DNA of 64,000 nt from Trichocoleus sp. FACHB-40 (GTDB lineage Bacteria > Cyanobacteriota > Cyanobacteriia > Cyanobacteriales > FACHB-T130), in NCBI RefSeq assembly GCF_014695915.1, contig NZ_JACJPF010000041.1:124001-188000 (forward strand). The letters are read 5' to 3'. The position numbers were made by a program, and so were the translations under genes. Under the pieces are notes generated by a model, which saw only the letters and a list, made by a program, of their open reading frames with translations, was not told the origin of the DNA and searched no databases. The number at the start of each line of letters is the position of its first letter. The stretch's first letter is position 1. Positions 18,610 through 27,893 of this stretch are shown one piece after another.

Positions 18610-18805
18610 GGCTTATAAAGACAGCTAGGCTAAAACACATTTAGAGTGGAGCTAAATACGAGCATTGCACGAGCTTTACACATAAGGAACACTTAATCCT
18701 TTGTAATATTAATAATAAATTTGTATTTTATTTCTTAGGATAGAGTCCAAGGTTTCATAATTGTAGTAGGGGTAAATGACACTCTCCAGGGGTAGGTTTA
18801 ACTGA

Positions 18806-21469
18806 ATGGTTCGACGAAAAAAGACACAAGCCATACAGCAAAAAGCACGGACAATGCCAGCTGGCTCCTACGATCGGGAAAGTTTGCTGAATCGGATTAC
18901 TACCCGAATTCGCCAGTCTTTGGAATTGCAAGAGATTTTGACGACAACGGCGCGAGAAATCCGTACTTTTTTGGGCATGGATCGGGTGAAAATTTACCGA
19001 TTTGCTCTGGATGGGAGTGGCGAGGTCATTGCTGAGTCGATCCGGGAAAATCGCCTGCCTTCCCTACTGGGGCTGCGGTTTCCAGCCGAGGATATTCCTC
19101 CCCAAGCCCGCAAAATGTTTGTCAAAGCTCGTCAGCGAGTGATTATAGATGTAACCACTGGACACAAGACTCAAGAGCAGTTAGATTGCCCCTCAACTGG
19201 CAAAACTTTTGCCAGTGAAGACATCCGCTATTCCCCAGTCGATCCTTGCCATATCGAATATCTGATGGCGATGGGGGTGAAATCTTCTCTAACAATTCCG
19301 ATTTTGCATCAAAACAGCTTGTGGGGGCTGTTGGCGTGCCACAACGCGATACAGCGACGATTTAGCGAACAAGAGTTGCAAGTTGTGCAGCTGTTGGTGG
19401 ATCAGATGTCGATTGCGATCGCTCAATCTCATCTTCTCCACACAGCCAGACAACAGGCTTACCATGAAGCAGCGATCAACCACATTAGCAGTCTGCTCCA
19501 CTCCCCACTTAAACTTACAGAAATCCGGCAGGCCGTTCTAGAAGAAACCGTCCAAGCCTTACAGGGCAACGGTGGCAGGCTTTTTATTACCGCAGATACC
19601 ACAGGAAGACCTGCTCAAATTTATACCTATGGCGATCAGCCCAGTTTGCCCTGGCTAGAAGAAACTTCCTTGTGGCAAAGCATTCTCAATGGGGAAAAAG
19701 ATGTCGCTAGTCAGTATTGCAGAGAAAACAACCAAGATATCCAGCCTCAAAATCTTCACACTTCCGAAGGCAGAAGTATAAATTCATCCTTCATCCTTCA
19801 TCCTTCATCCTCGCCTTACACCGTTAAGGATCTCTACCGAGAACCGCAACTAAAGTCTTTAGCCTCTAGTTTCGAGTCAACTACCATTCGGTCTATTCTC
19901 ATCGTGCCTCTGAGGTATCATCAGCAGTGCGTCGGGTGCCTCACAATCTTCCGCAATGAGATCAGTACAGAAACCTTATGGGCAGGAAAACAGAATCTCG
20001 ACGACCGCAACCTGCGCCCCCGCCTATCTTTTGAAGCGTGGCGAGAAATTAAGCAAGCACAAGCCAAAGAATGGAGTCCCGAAGAACTCAAACTAGCTCA
20101 AGCTATTGGAACTCACCTCTACATGGCTGTGATGCAAAGGCGCGTGGAGGATACAATCCGGCATCAGGCATCTCACGACCTCCTGACGGGGTTGCCGAAT
20201 CGGTTGCTATTTAATGACAGACTTTCTTTAGCGCTGGCAAACGCCCATCTAAGCCGCGATGAAATGCTGGCGGTGGTGTTTCTCGACCTGGATGGCTTCA
20301 AGCGGATCAACGATACTCTGGGTCATGCCGTAGGCGACCAGCTACTGCAAGCTGCGGCGCGACGCTTAAAGGACTGTCTGCGGGACACTGACATTGTTGC
20401 TCGTTGGGGTGGAGATGAATTCACTATTATGCTTTCCCCCGTCACCTGTGCCGATGATGCCACTAAAATTGCCCAGCGAATTCTAGGCGGACTAAATGTT
20501 CCTTTTCGTTTTGAGGAACAGGAACTTTACATTAAAGCAAGTTTGGGAATCGCTCTGGCTCCTTACGATGGAGAAGATGCAGAAACCCTCTTGAAAAACG
20601 CCGATGCTGCTATGTATAGAGCCAAGCAGCAAGGTCGAAATAACTATCAGCTATACACGCCAGCACTGGGGGCAAGAGCGCTAGAGCGATTGGTGTTAGA
20701 AAACAGACTTTACAAAGCGTTGGAACGCGAGGAATTTCTGTTGCACTACCAGCCGCAAGTGAATTTAATCACGGGTCAGATTGTGGGGATGGAAGCGCTG
20801 ATTCGCTGGAACTCTAGCGATTTGGGATTTATTTCGCCTTATCAATTTATTCCACTGGCAGAAGAAACTGGTCTTATTTGCCCAATTGGGGAATGGGTTT
20901 TGCGGACAGCTTGCGCCCAAAATCGCCTCTGGCAGTCTCAAGGGATGCCGCAATTCCGCATTGCAGTCAATCTTTCAGCACGTCAGTTTCAGCAAAATAA
21001 CCTGCTAAAAATTATCGATCAGATTCTCGCTGAAACGGGTCTGGAACCTTATTTTTTGGAGCTGGAAATTACTGAAAGTATTGCTATGCAGGATGTGGAT
21101 TTGACCATTTCTGTGTTGCGAAAGTTGCAAAACATAGGAATCCAAATTTCAATGGATGATTTTGGAACTGGTTATTCTTCGCTCAGTTATCTGAAACATT
21201 TTCCTCTAGATACGCTTAAAATCGACCGCTCTTTTATTCGTGACTTGATGAGGAATCCCCATGATGCGGCTATTGTCAAGGCAATCATGGCGCTGGGTCA
21301 TGGACTGAATTTAAAAGTGATTGCTGAGGGAGTGGAAACCCCAGAACAATTGGAGTTTTTGCGCTCGGTTGAGTGTGATGGTTTGCAAGGTTATTTATTT
21401 AGTCCGCCTGTAGCCGCCCAAGCAGCAACGGAAATTATTAAAAATGGAAAATTAAATATGAAAAACTAG
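18806..21469 (+). CDS. Cph2-like phytochrome with GGDEF and EAL domains
   Basis: An 887-residue photoreceptor/c-di-GMP protein. GAF1 (about 35-205) carries the phytochrome set: VKIYRFALDGSGEVIAES, the DIP motif in FPAEDIPPQAR, and the bilin-attachment pair Cys148-His149 in PVDPCHIEYL, then WGLLACHN. GAF2 (about 225-445) has the tongue motif PRLSFEAW (405-412). A canonical GGDEF (535-539, RWGGDEF) and a complete EAL domain (EAL at 663; ELEITES; DDFGTGYSSL; KIDRSF; IAEGVET) follow. There is no N-terminal PAS, so this is a knotless, group II phytochrome as in Synechocystis Cph2, but without that protein's third GAF and second GGDEF. It should link red/far-red light to c-di-GMP levels. A ttcatcc tandem repeat is inserted in frame in GAF2 (about residues 326-336). 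Confidence 0.88.
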   Translation: MVRRKKTQAIQQKARTMPAGSYDRESLLNRITTRIRQSLELQEILTTTAREIRTFLGMDRVKIYRFALDGSGEVIAESIRENRLPSLLGLRFPAEDIPPQARKMFVKARQRVIIDVTTGHKTQEQLDCPSTGKTFASEDIRYSPVDPCHIEYLMAMGVKSSLTIPILHQNSLWGLLACHNAIQRRFSEQELQVVQLLVDQMSIAIAQSHLLHTARQQAYHEAAINHISSLLHSPLKLTEIRQAVLEETVQALQGNGGRLFITADTTGRPAQIYTYGDQPSLPWLEETSLWQSILNGEKDVASQYCRENNQDIQPQNLHTSEGRSINSSFILHPSSSPYTVKDLYREPQLKSLASSFESTTIRSILIVPLRYHQQCVGCLTIFRNEISTETLWAGKQNLDDRNLRPRLSFEAWREIKQAQAKEWSPEELKLAQAIGTHLYMAVMQRRVEDTIRHQASHDLLTGLPNRLLFNDRLSLALANAHLSRDEMLAVVFLDLDGFKRINDTLGHAVGDQLLQAAARRLKDCLRDTDIVARWGGDEFTIMLSPVTCADDATKIAQRILGGLNVPFRFEEQELYIKASLGIALAPYDGEDAETLLKNADAAMYRAKQQGRNNYQLYTPALGARALERLVLENRLYKALEREEFLLHYQPQVNLITGQIVGMEALIRWNSSDLGFISPYQFIPLAEETGLICPIGEWVLRTACAQNRLWQSQGMPQFRIAVNLSARQFQQNNLLKIIDQILAETGLEPYFLELEITESIAMQDVDLTISVLRKLQNIGIQISMDDFGTGYSSLSYLKHFPLDTLKIDRSFIRDLMRNPHDAAIVKAIMALGHGLNLKVIAEGVETPEQLEFLRSVECDGLQGYLFSPPVAAQAATEIIKNGKLNMKN

Positions 21470-21505
21470 ATGTCATAGCACACAAAAGATTCACAACTTG
21501 GGAAA

Positions 21506-21826
21506 ATGAAAATGCTAAACTTTCTTAATCCTCTGTTAGGGCGTGATCCAGAGCGCATCAAAGCCGACGTCGAAATCTACACCTGGCAAACTTGCCCCTA
21601 CTGCATCCGCGCCAAAATGCTCCTCTGGTGGAAAGGAGTCAACTACAAAGAATATAAAATTGATGGCGATGAAGCAGCTAGAGCGAAAATGGCCCAACGT
21701 GCCAACGGGCGGCGCAGCGTCCCCCAGATTTTCATCAACGAGCAGCACATTGGTGGATGTGATGATATGTATCAGATGGATAAAGAAGGGAAACTAGACC
21801 CCCTACTGGTTCAAGCAGCTGTTTAG
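21506..21826 (+). CDS. grxC: Glutaredoxin 3
   Basis: A 106-residue dithiol glutaredoxin with the active site CPYC (Cys30-Cys33), the cis-Pro motif RRSVPQIF and the GSH-binding GGCDDMY. It reduces disulfides with glutathione in the cytosol. The N-terminal 20 residues before VEIYTWQTC are a little longer than in E. coli Grx3. Starts at ATG 21506 behind a gggaaa. It follows the phytochrome gene by 36 bp, without evident functional link. Confidence 0.93.
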   Translation: MKMLNFLNPLLGRDPERIKADVEIYTWQTCPYCIRAKMLLWWKGVNYKEYKIDGDEAARAKMAQRANGRRSVPQIFINEQHIGGCDDMYQMDKEGKLDPLLVQAAV

Positions 21827-21845
21827 ACAGGCGAAACCTGCCTGT
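21827..21845 (+). terminator. Hairpin after grxC
   Basis: acaggc / gcctgt with a 7-base loop directly after the grxC stop codon; no T-run follows, so termination is only possible. Confidence 0.3.
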
Positions 21846-21913
21846 GTCTCCCGTTTAGGGCGGGGTGAAAGGGGCGTAGCCGTAGCATAGACGGCTGAGG
21901 GCAAGGAGCGACT

Positions 21914-22402
21914 ATGACAATTGACAATCCGGCATATCTAATTCATCGACAATGGATGAGCCGGGCGATAGAACTCGCTCAAAATGCTGGTGAAGCTGGG
22001 GAAGTGCCAGTCGGAGCAGTGATAGTTGACGTGGATGGTAACTTAATAGCAGAAGGTGAAAATCGCAAAGAGCGCGACAAAGACCCCACAGCCCACGCCG
22101 AAATTATCGCTATTAGAACAGCGGGGCAAGCGAGGCAAAACTGGCACCTCAATCAATGCACCCTCTACGTTACCTTGGAGCCTTGCCCAATGTGCGCTGG
22201 TGCAATTGTCCTAGCACGTCTGCGGCTTTTAGTTTACGGAGCCGACGACGCAAAAACTGGTGCCATTCGTACAGTTGCTAATATCCCAGATAGTGCCTGC
22301 TCTAATCACCACTTGCCTGTATTGGGTGGTATCTTAGAATCTGTCTGTCGCCAACAACTGCAATCCTGGTTTGCCCAACGGCGCTCAAAAAGTACAAACT
22401 AA
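21914..22402 (+). CDS. tadA: tRNA(Arg) adenosine-34 deaminase
   Basis: A 162-residue zinc deaminase making inosine at the wobble position of tRNA-Arg(ACG). The zinc/catalytic set is complete: His61-Ala-Glu63 in TAHAEIIAI and PCPMC (Cys91, Cys94). ATG 21914 follows a gcaaggagcg ribosome-binding site. Essential in most bacteria. It may be read through from grxC. Confidence 0.94.
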   Translation: MTIDNPAYLIHRQWMSRAIELAQNAGEAGEVPVGAVIVDVDGNLIAEGENRKERDKDPTAHAEIIAIRTAGQARQNWHLNQCTLYVTLEPCPMCAGAIVLARLRLLVYGADDAKTGAIRTVANIPDSACSNHHLPVLGGILESVCRQQLQSWFAQRRSKSTN

Positions 22403-22513
22403 AAATTAGAACCGAAAAAAAGACAAATTCTTTTCTTTTGGGTTTTTAATTTTGCCTTTATTTTGTCTTATCAATGACAGCCGGAAAACTGTCCATCTTA
22501 TAGAAGACAGATG

Positions 22514-22531
22514 CCTTAAGAATACTTAAGG
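22514..22531. promoter_or_regulatory. Palindrome upstream of plsC
   Basis: ccttaag-aata-cttaagg, perfect 7-bp arms, 36 bp before the acyltransferase ATG. A possible operator or short mRNA hairpin. Confidence 0.25.
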
Positions 22532-22566
22532 TGTAATTATGGATGCCGTGAGAAATTTTATCCGCG

Positions 22567-23346
22567 ATGACTCAGCTCGACCCCTCTGAAACAACCATAG
22601 CAACTGCAACCTCTGGCAAAGGAGTTTCAGTTAATTCCCGCGTCTTACCCTGGCTAGCCTCCGCAGGCTACAAGCTGACAAGCTGCGTTGTTATGCCGTT
22701 TTACATTGGCAGCAGCGAAATAACTGGACAGGAAAATCTCCCCGCTACTGGCCCTGTTATCCTAGCTCCTACCCATCGCTCTCGCTGGGATGCCTTTGTC
22801 GTACCTTACGCAGTTGGGAAACCAGTCACGGGTCGTGACTTGCGAATTATGGTATCAGCGGATGAAATGACAGGGTTACAAGGCTGGTTTATCAGTCGCA
22901 TGGGAGGTTTCCCGGTAGATACGAGAAATCCGGGCTTAGGCAGTTTTCGTCATGGTGTCGAACTTCTCGAAAGGGAGGAAGTGATGGTCATTTTCCCGGA
23001 GGGTAACATCTTCCAGGATGGGCGACTTCATCCCTTGAAACCGGGCTTGGCGCGGATCGCGGTGCAAGTGGAATCGGAAAATCCAGGATTGGGCGTTAAA
23101 ATTGTCCCAATCAGCATTCGTTACGGCAGCAGAGTACCACACTGGGGTTGCGGTGTCAAGGTTAACATCGGTACTCCGATCTCAGTGGCGAATTATTCTT
23201 GTACTGGTAAGCCGAAAACAAGTGCGAAAAAATTGACTGCTGATTTAGAAGCTGCGCTGATACAGTTGGATGACAGCGAAGCGGTGGCGGTGGATACGGT
23301 CTGTGTGCCAACTCCATTAGAGAAGGTATCGAGCGCTCAAGGATAG
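22567..23346 (+). CDS. plsC: 1-acyl-sn-glycerol-3-phosphate acyltransferase
   Basis: A 259-residue PlsC-type acyltransferase that converts lysophosphatidic to phosphatidic acid. The catalytic H-x4-D reads HRSRWD (His70, Asp75), and the substrate motif FPEGN (Glu144) is followed by LKPGLARIA. The hydrophobic segment near residues 35-50 would hold it at the inner face of the cytoplasmic or thylakoid membrane. Cyanobacteria usually have several paralogues, so the acyl preference is unknown. Confidence 0.88.
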   Translation: MTQLDPSETTIATATSGKGVSVNSRVLPWLASAGYKLTSCVVMPFYIGSSEITGQENLPATGPVILAPTHRSRWDAFVVPYAVGKPVTGRDLRIMVSADEMTGLQGWFISRMGGFPVDTRNPGLGSFRHGVELLEREEVMVIFPEGNIFQDGRLHPLKPGLARIAVQVESENPGLGVKIVPISIRYGSRVPHWGCGVKVNIGTPISVANYSCTGKPKTSAKKLTADLEAALIQLDDSEAVAVDTVCVPTPLEKVSSAQG

Positions 23347-23391
23347 ATTCTCCTTCCAGCCTCCGACTGGGAACGAGGGACGAGGAAAATA

Positions 23392-25470
23392 TCAGATGCC
23401 CAAGGTTAATTCCCAGCTTTTTACAGTACCTGTGTCTAACTGGGCATAATCCACTACTAACAGCCGCCAAACTCCTGCTGCGGGTGAATCGAGTAGTTGC
23501 TTGAGTGCGGGTGTGTTTTGCAGCGTGTAGGTGCCTTGTAACTGGGTTGCAGAACCCAAGGTGCGACCTTGCAACAGTACAGTTTGTCCTGTGGGTGGGA
23601 TTAAACTCACCTCAATATCCCCCAGGAAACTGTGTTCAATATTGACACCAATCTGAATATCCCGAACGCTTCCGGTTTGGGGAACTTGAATGGGACTGCT
23701 GATGCCTTGAGGGTTGTCGTCGGGAATGGCTAGGCTGTTGTTGTTACGTCCATTTAAGACTTGGGAGGGTTTGGACTGTTGGACTCGCTGTTCTTTGGCA
23801 GCTTGAACGGCTTTAAAAGCATTGACTTTGCCATAACCGAACCATTGGGAGTAACCGTTGACATCGTAAGTGCCTAGCCGAAAAGCAAGCTGGGGGTCAG
23901 GGTCGGGGTCTACAATTTTGTCGGCGGTTTGTTGCAGAATTCGCCTGACTTCTTGTGCAGTTAAATCGGGGTTGGCTGACAAAACTAGGGCGGCGACACC
24001 TGCGACGACGGGACAAGCGCTGGAGGTGCCGCCGAAATCGTTGGTAAAGTTGTTGGAGGAGTATCCGGCTGCGCCTAGTCGGTCAGCGGTTAAGACGCCT
24101 AGTCCGGGCAGGGCGGTTCGGACTTCGGGGGCGGTGCTGATATATCCGGTTTGTTCAAACCACATCCCCGGTGGGGCGTTGTTGCTGGGGGCAGAGATGG
24201 TTACGTTCCCCCAGTTACTGTAGGCGGATTTTTTACTTAGGCTGGTACAGGCGGAAACGGTGATTACGTCTGGATGAACGGTGAAACCGCCTAGCCACTG
24301 GGTGGGGCCTTTTAGGAGGTTATTTGGCCAGCCTTGTTCGTTGATGGTGCCGCTGATGGGGCGATTGGCGTTACCAGCAGCAAAGACGATGACGCAGCCT
24401 TTGCGATCGCGTCCTATTGTAGCAGCACGGGTGAGGGCGGCGCGTTGTCGTAGGGAAAGAGGAAAGTATACGGCTGCTGGCCCCCAGCTACAGGAGATGA
24501 CGCTGGCACCATTTTGGATTGCCCACTCAAATAGTTGTTCGATGCTTTCGTCATCTAAGAATCCTGTGGTGCGGAGGGGCATTAAGGCACAACCAGGCGC
24601 AACTCCCACAATGCCGCTGCCAGTTTCTTCGGCAACTGCAACTCCAGCGCAGGCGGTACCGTGGTTTTCGTCTTCCTCTCCCGGTAGTGGCAAGAAGTCT
24701 TGGTCTTTGAAGTCTTTGGGGGCGACGATTTTTCCGGCACCTTGAAAGTCTGGGTGGTTGAGGTCAAAGCCATCATCAGTTACGGCGACGACTACGGAAC
24801 GCACGCCGCGAGTGATATCCCAGGCTTTCTCAACTGAAATATGGGAACTAGCTGCCACTTGATTAGCGCCTGCGTTGTTGAGATACCATTGCTGGGGATA
24901 GAGGGAATCTTTGGGGCGGTAGTGTTGCTCTTGTCGCACGACGATATTAGGTTCGGAGGTTAGTACCTCTTTTCGCCCCATCAGTCGGTTGGCTATTTTG
25001 ACGGGGTTTTCTGTGGCTTGTGGGGTAAGGTGAAAGACAAAGGTGTTGGGAATGCCATTGACTGGTTTGAGTAGTTGTAAACCATGTTCGGATGCGATCG
25101 CATTTCTTGTTTCTTCCTCCACAGAGGGCGCAAATTGTATTGTCACCTGATCTGTGAGGTAAACTAACGTTTGCGGATTCTCTTTGAGCTGGTAGACGTG
25201 GCTGGCAAAGGCAACATCTTCTGATGCTCGTGCCGCTTGCATTGCTTTGTCTCGCCCAGATGGGTCTACTATAAATTCTTGTAAGCCGGCTTTGGGAATT
25301 TCTAGAGTTGGTTCGGCGGGGACACTTTGGGTTACGTCAGCTGCTTGTGAAGTTGGGCGGACTGTGAAGCGATCGCTCACTTTCTCCAGCGCCAATTCTT
25401 CTCCTCCCCGTTGTAAAATATTGCCTATACTCTCTTCTGGTACACCACTAGCGGATTGGTAATTGGTCAT
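23392..25470 (-). CDS. Subtilisin-like protease with P domain, PrcA-like
   Basis: A 692-residue S8 peptidase. The catalytic triad is complete: Asp232 (VTDDGFD), His270 (ENHGTACAG) and Ser483 (GGTSSACP), with the oxyanion Asn366 (AAGN). Residues 1-190 form an unusual N-terminal region with a possible inhibitor-like propeptide (LVYLTDQVTIQF). The C-terminal 110 residues are a P/Homo B domain (IPDDNPQGISSPI; WRLLVVDYAQLDTGTVKSWEL). No signal peptide is evident. This layout resembles the calcium-dependent protease PrcA of Anabaena. It reads convergently with plsC, 45 bp apart. Confidence 0.88.
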   Translation of the reverse strand: MTNYQSASGVPEESIGNILQRGGEELALEKVSDRFTVRPTSQAADVTQSVPAEPTLEIPKAGLQEFIVDPSGRDKAMQAARASEDVAFASHVYQLKENPQTLVYLTDQVTIQFAPSVEEETRNAIASEHGLQLLKPVNGIPNTFVFHLTPQATENPVKIANRLMGRKEVLTSEPNIVVRQEQHYRPKDSLYPQQWYLNNAGANQVAASSHISVEKAWDITRGVRSVVVAVTDDGFDLNHPDFQGAGKIVAPKDFKDQDFLPLPGEEDENHGTACAGVAVAEETGSGIVGVAPGCALMPLRTTGFLDDESIEQLFEWAIQNGASVISCSWGPAAVYFPLSLRQRAALTRAATIGRDRKGCVIVFAAGNANRPISGTINEQGWPNNLLKGPTQWLGGFTVHPDVITVSACTSLSKKSAYSNWGNVTISAPSNNAPPGMWFEQTGYISTAPEVRTALPGLGVLTADRLGAAGYSSNNFTNDFGGTSSACPVVAGVAALVLSANPDLTAQEVRRILQQTADKIVDPDPDPQLAFRLGTYDVNGYSQWFGYGKVNAFKAVQAAKEQRVQQSKPSQVLNGRNNNSLAIPDDNPQGISSPIQVPQTGSVRDIQIGVNIEHSFLGDIEVSLIPPTGQTVLLQGRTLGSATQLQGTYTLQNTPALKQLLDSPAAGVWRLLVVDYAQLDTGTVKSWELTLGI

Positions 25471-25526
25471 TGAAGTATTGCTAATTGAAGGATTGAAAGA
25501 TTGCTCATTATCTTACCCAGTCCCCT

Positions 25527-27893
25527 TTAGGTAATCGGTAACTCAACCAAAAAGCAAGTATTCCCCGATTTACTTTCTACTTGAATTGAACCTCCTAAAT
25601 AGGTTATCAATTTCTGCACTAGCGCCAGTCCTAGACCAGTTCCACCATGTTTCCAGCGATCGTTACTGGGAATGCGGTAAAATTGGTCGAAAACGCGGGG
25701 TAATTCGCTTTCTGGAATCTCAATACCAGAATTGCTCACGCTTATCTGAATCATTCCCGCCACTTCACGGACAGCCACGGTTATTTTTTCGCCTGGGGGA
25801 GTGTACTTACAAGCATTATTTACTAACTCTGTAATTATCCGCTCCAAACTGAAGGCGTCGGAATATAAAATAGGCAATTCTTTGGATATTTCTACTTGTA
25901 AAATTTGCTGCTGGTTTTTGGTTCGCTGTTCAAAAGGCTCCATTACATAAGGAATCCAGTGTTGGAGTTCAATATCTATTCTTTCTAAAGGGTACAAACC
26001 CGCCTTTACTTGCTGCAATTGCAGTAAATCGTTAATCAAATTTATTTCTCGTTCGCATTCGTCATTCAACATCTCCAAGTAGATAATAGATTGGCTATTA
26101 TCTGGATTTTCTGCTGTTGAATTACCGAAAGAATTATTTGTTAGAATTATTATATCTTCCAACATTTCAATTGCCATCTTCATGTTGGATATAGGCGTGC
26201 GTAATTCGTGAGAAACTGTACTGAGAAAGTCATCTTTTAGCTGGTTGACTTTCTCTAGTTCCTTTACTTGAACAAGAGTCGCTTGGTAAAGGCGGGCTTG
26301 TCGAATTGCGATCGCGCATTGATTCGCTACTTGTCGCACCAATCGAATTTCTAATTCATTAAACAGATATTCCTGGTGATGAAGTAACCACAAGTTCCCT
26401 AAAACTCCTTGGTTATCAAAAATAGGACAAGCCAGTGCTGCAACATGACTAGGGATAGGATTGGTCAGTTTAGAATCTAATTGGCAAAATTGCAGATACT
26501 GCCCTTGCAAAAGGTTAGAATAAATCTCAGTAAAAGCAGCCATTTGCACTGCATAATTCTGATGTGAAGGCAGAGAAGTTGGATATTCTTGGCAAATAGT
26601 GGAAGTTGCTTCTTCAAGGTTGTACAAGGCTGTACCACAGTAACCTACTTCAAGTCCAATGGCTAATTCTTGTACGGCTGTTTGTAGAATTTGGTTTTCG
26701 TCGAGGCTGTCACGCACTTTGTCTGTAATTCGTTTTAGCATCGCTTCAAATTTGAGAGCTTGCTGCAACTGAGCTGTACGTTCCTGTACCTGACGTTCGA
26801 GGTCGCTGTTAAGCCGCTGCACTTGTTGGTAAAGTTCAGATTGTTGAATAGCGATCGCTGCTTGGTTTGCCAATGAAGAAAGACAATCAATTTCTAACTG
26901 ATTCCATTGTCTGGTTGAGGAACAATGATGAGCAACTAGCAATCCCCATAACTTGCTATTGTTAGGCGTTGGGGATGAAGAATGAAGCTCAGAACCTTGT
27001 TCATAGTTTATTCTTTTTCTTTGAGCATTCGCTGCATCATATAGGCCATCTTCGATTGCTTCTATTTGCAGAATTGGTACTACCAAATTAGCTCTGACTT
27101 GAAAACTGGTTAGTAAATCAAGGTGACACCGGCTTAACCCGCCATTGTTAACATCCGTTGTCGCTTTGATCCGACCTTGTTTGTAAAGGCTAATATATTT
27201 TTCATTGAAACAGGGATCTGTAATTTTTGCGCCTAAAATAGGTCTGTAGCGTTCATCTACCGATTCCACTTCTATAGATCCACTCCAGTCGGATAGAAAA
27301 CGATAAATAACGACGCGATCCGTTTGCAAAAATTCTCTTACTTGAGCTACCGTAGTTTGAAGAATTTCTTTTAAATCTAAAGACTGACGGATTTGCTGGG
27401 TAATATTTCCCATCAACCGCAACCGATCGTTTTGCTGTTGCAATTCTGCTGTAGCTCGACTAGCATCAAGAAGACGGCGCACCCGTTGACGTAGCACTGC
27501 CCAGTGGATAGGCTTAGTAATGAAATCGGTAGCGCCCGCAGCAAACGCCTGATCTACTGAATGAGAATCTTCAAGAGCAGTAATAATTAAAACAGGAATG
27601 CGATCGCCTTGAGGAAGTTTTCGTAGCAGGGTACAACAATTGAAGCCATCAATTGTCGGCATCAAGGCATCTAGTAAGACAATATCTGGGCGCAATCGAA
27701 TATACTCAGCTAAACCTTGATCACCATCTTTCGCCTCTGCTACCCGATATCCCTCTTTTTCCATCATGGCGCGCAGCTGAAGCCGGGTTAATCTGTCGTC
27801 TTCGACAATCAAGACTAGGTAAGGTTGTTTTCCAGTTGCGGCGGTATTCAGCGTTGACGAGGAATTTATATTCATACCTGACTGGGCTGACAT
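25527..27893 (-). CDS. Receiver-GAF-GAF histidine kinase, probable DXCF cyanobacteriochrome
   Basis: A 788-residue sensor kinase: receiver (25-145, Asp75), GAF1 (about 165-350), a linker coiled coil, GAF2 (about 385-540), HisKA ([12 protein letters not shown]) and HATPase ([22 protein letters not shown]). GAF1 has [10 protein letters not shown], the DXCF motif DPCF (Cys228) and the canonical Cys256-His257 in SRCHLDLL, then [12 protein letters not shown] and [10 protein letters not shown]. These two cysteines define DXCF cyanobacteriochromes, which absorb blue to green light. A 40-residue insert between VPIL and LWGLL is partly repeat-derived. The alternative start ATG 27875 overlaps the stop of the upstream kinase (ATGA). 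The two kinases form an operon. Confidence 0.85.
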   Translation of the reverse strand: MSAQSGMNINSSSTLNTAATGKQPYLVLIVEDDRLTRLQLRAMMEKEGYRVAEAKDGDQGLAEYIRLRPDIVLLDALMPTIDGFNCCTLLRKLPQGDRIPVLIITALEDSHSVDQAFAAGATDFITKPIHWAVLRQRVRRLLDASRATAELQQQNDRLRLMGNITQQIRQSLDLKEILQTTVAQVREFLQTDRVVIYRFLSDWSGSIEVESVDERYRPILGAKITDPCFNEKYISLYKQGRIKATTDVNNGGLSRCHLDLLTSFQVRANLVVPILQIEAIEDGLYDAANAQRKRINYEQGSELHSSSPTPNNSKLWGLLVAHHCSSTRQWNQLEIDCLSSLANQAAIAIQQSELYQQVQRLNSDLERQVQERTAQLQQALKFEAMLKRITDKVRDSLDENQILQTAVQELAIGLEVGYCGTALYNLEEATSTICQEYPTSLPSHQNYAVQMAAFTEIYSNLLQGQYLQFCQLDSKLTNPIPSHVAALACPIFDNQGVLGNLWLLHHQEYLFNELEIRLVRQVANQCAIAIRQARLYQATLVQVKELEKVNQLKDDFLSTVSHELRTPISNMKMAIEMLEDIIILTNNSFGNSTAENPDNSQSIIYLEMLNDECEREINLINDLLQLQQVKAGLYPLERIDIELQHWIPYVMEPFEQRTKNQQQILQVEISKELPILYSDAFSLERIITELVNNACKYTPPGEKITVAVREVAGMIQISVSNSGIEIPESELPRVFDQFYRIPSNDRWKHGGTGLGLALVQKLITYLGGSIQVESKSGNTCFLVELPIT

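Noticed and set aside
24281-24745. 154-codon frame opposite the subtilase gene
   Set aside because: Lies fully inside a confident gene on the other strand; shadow frame.
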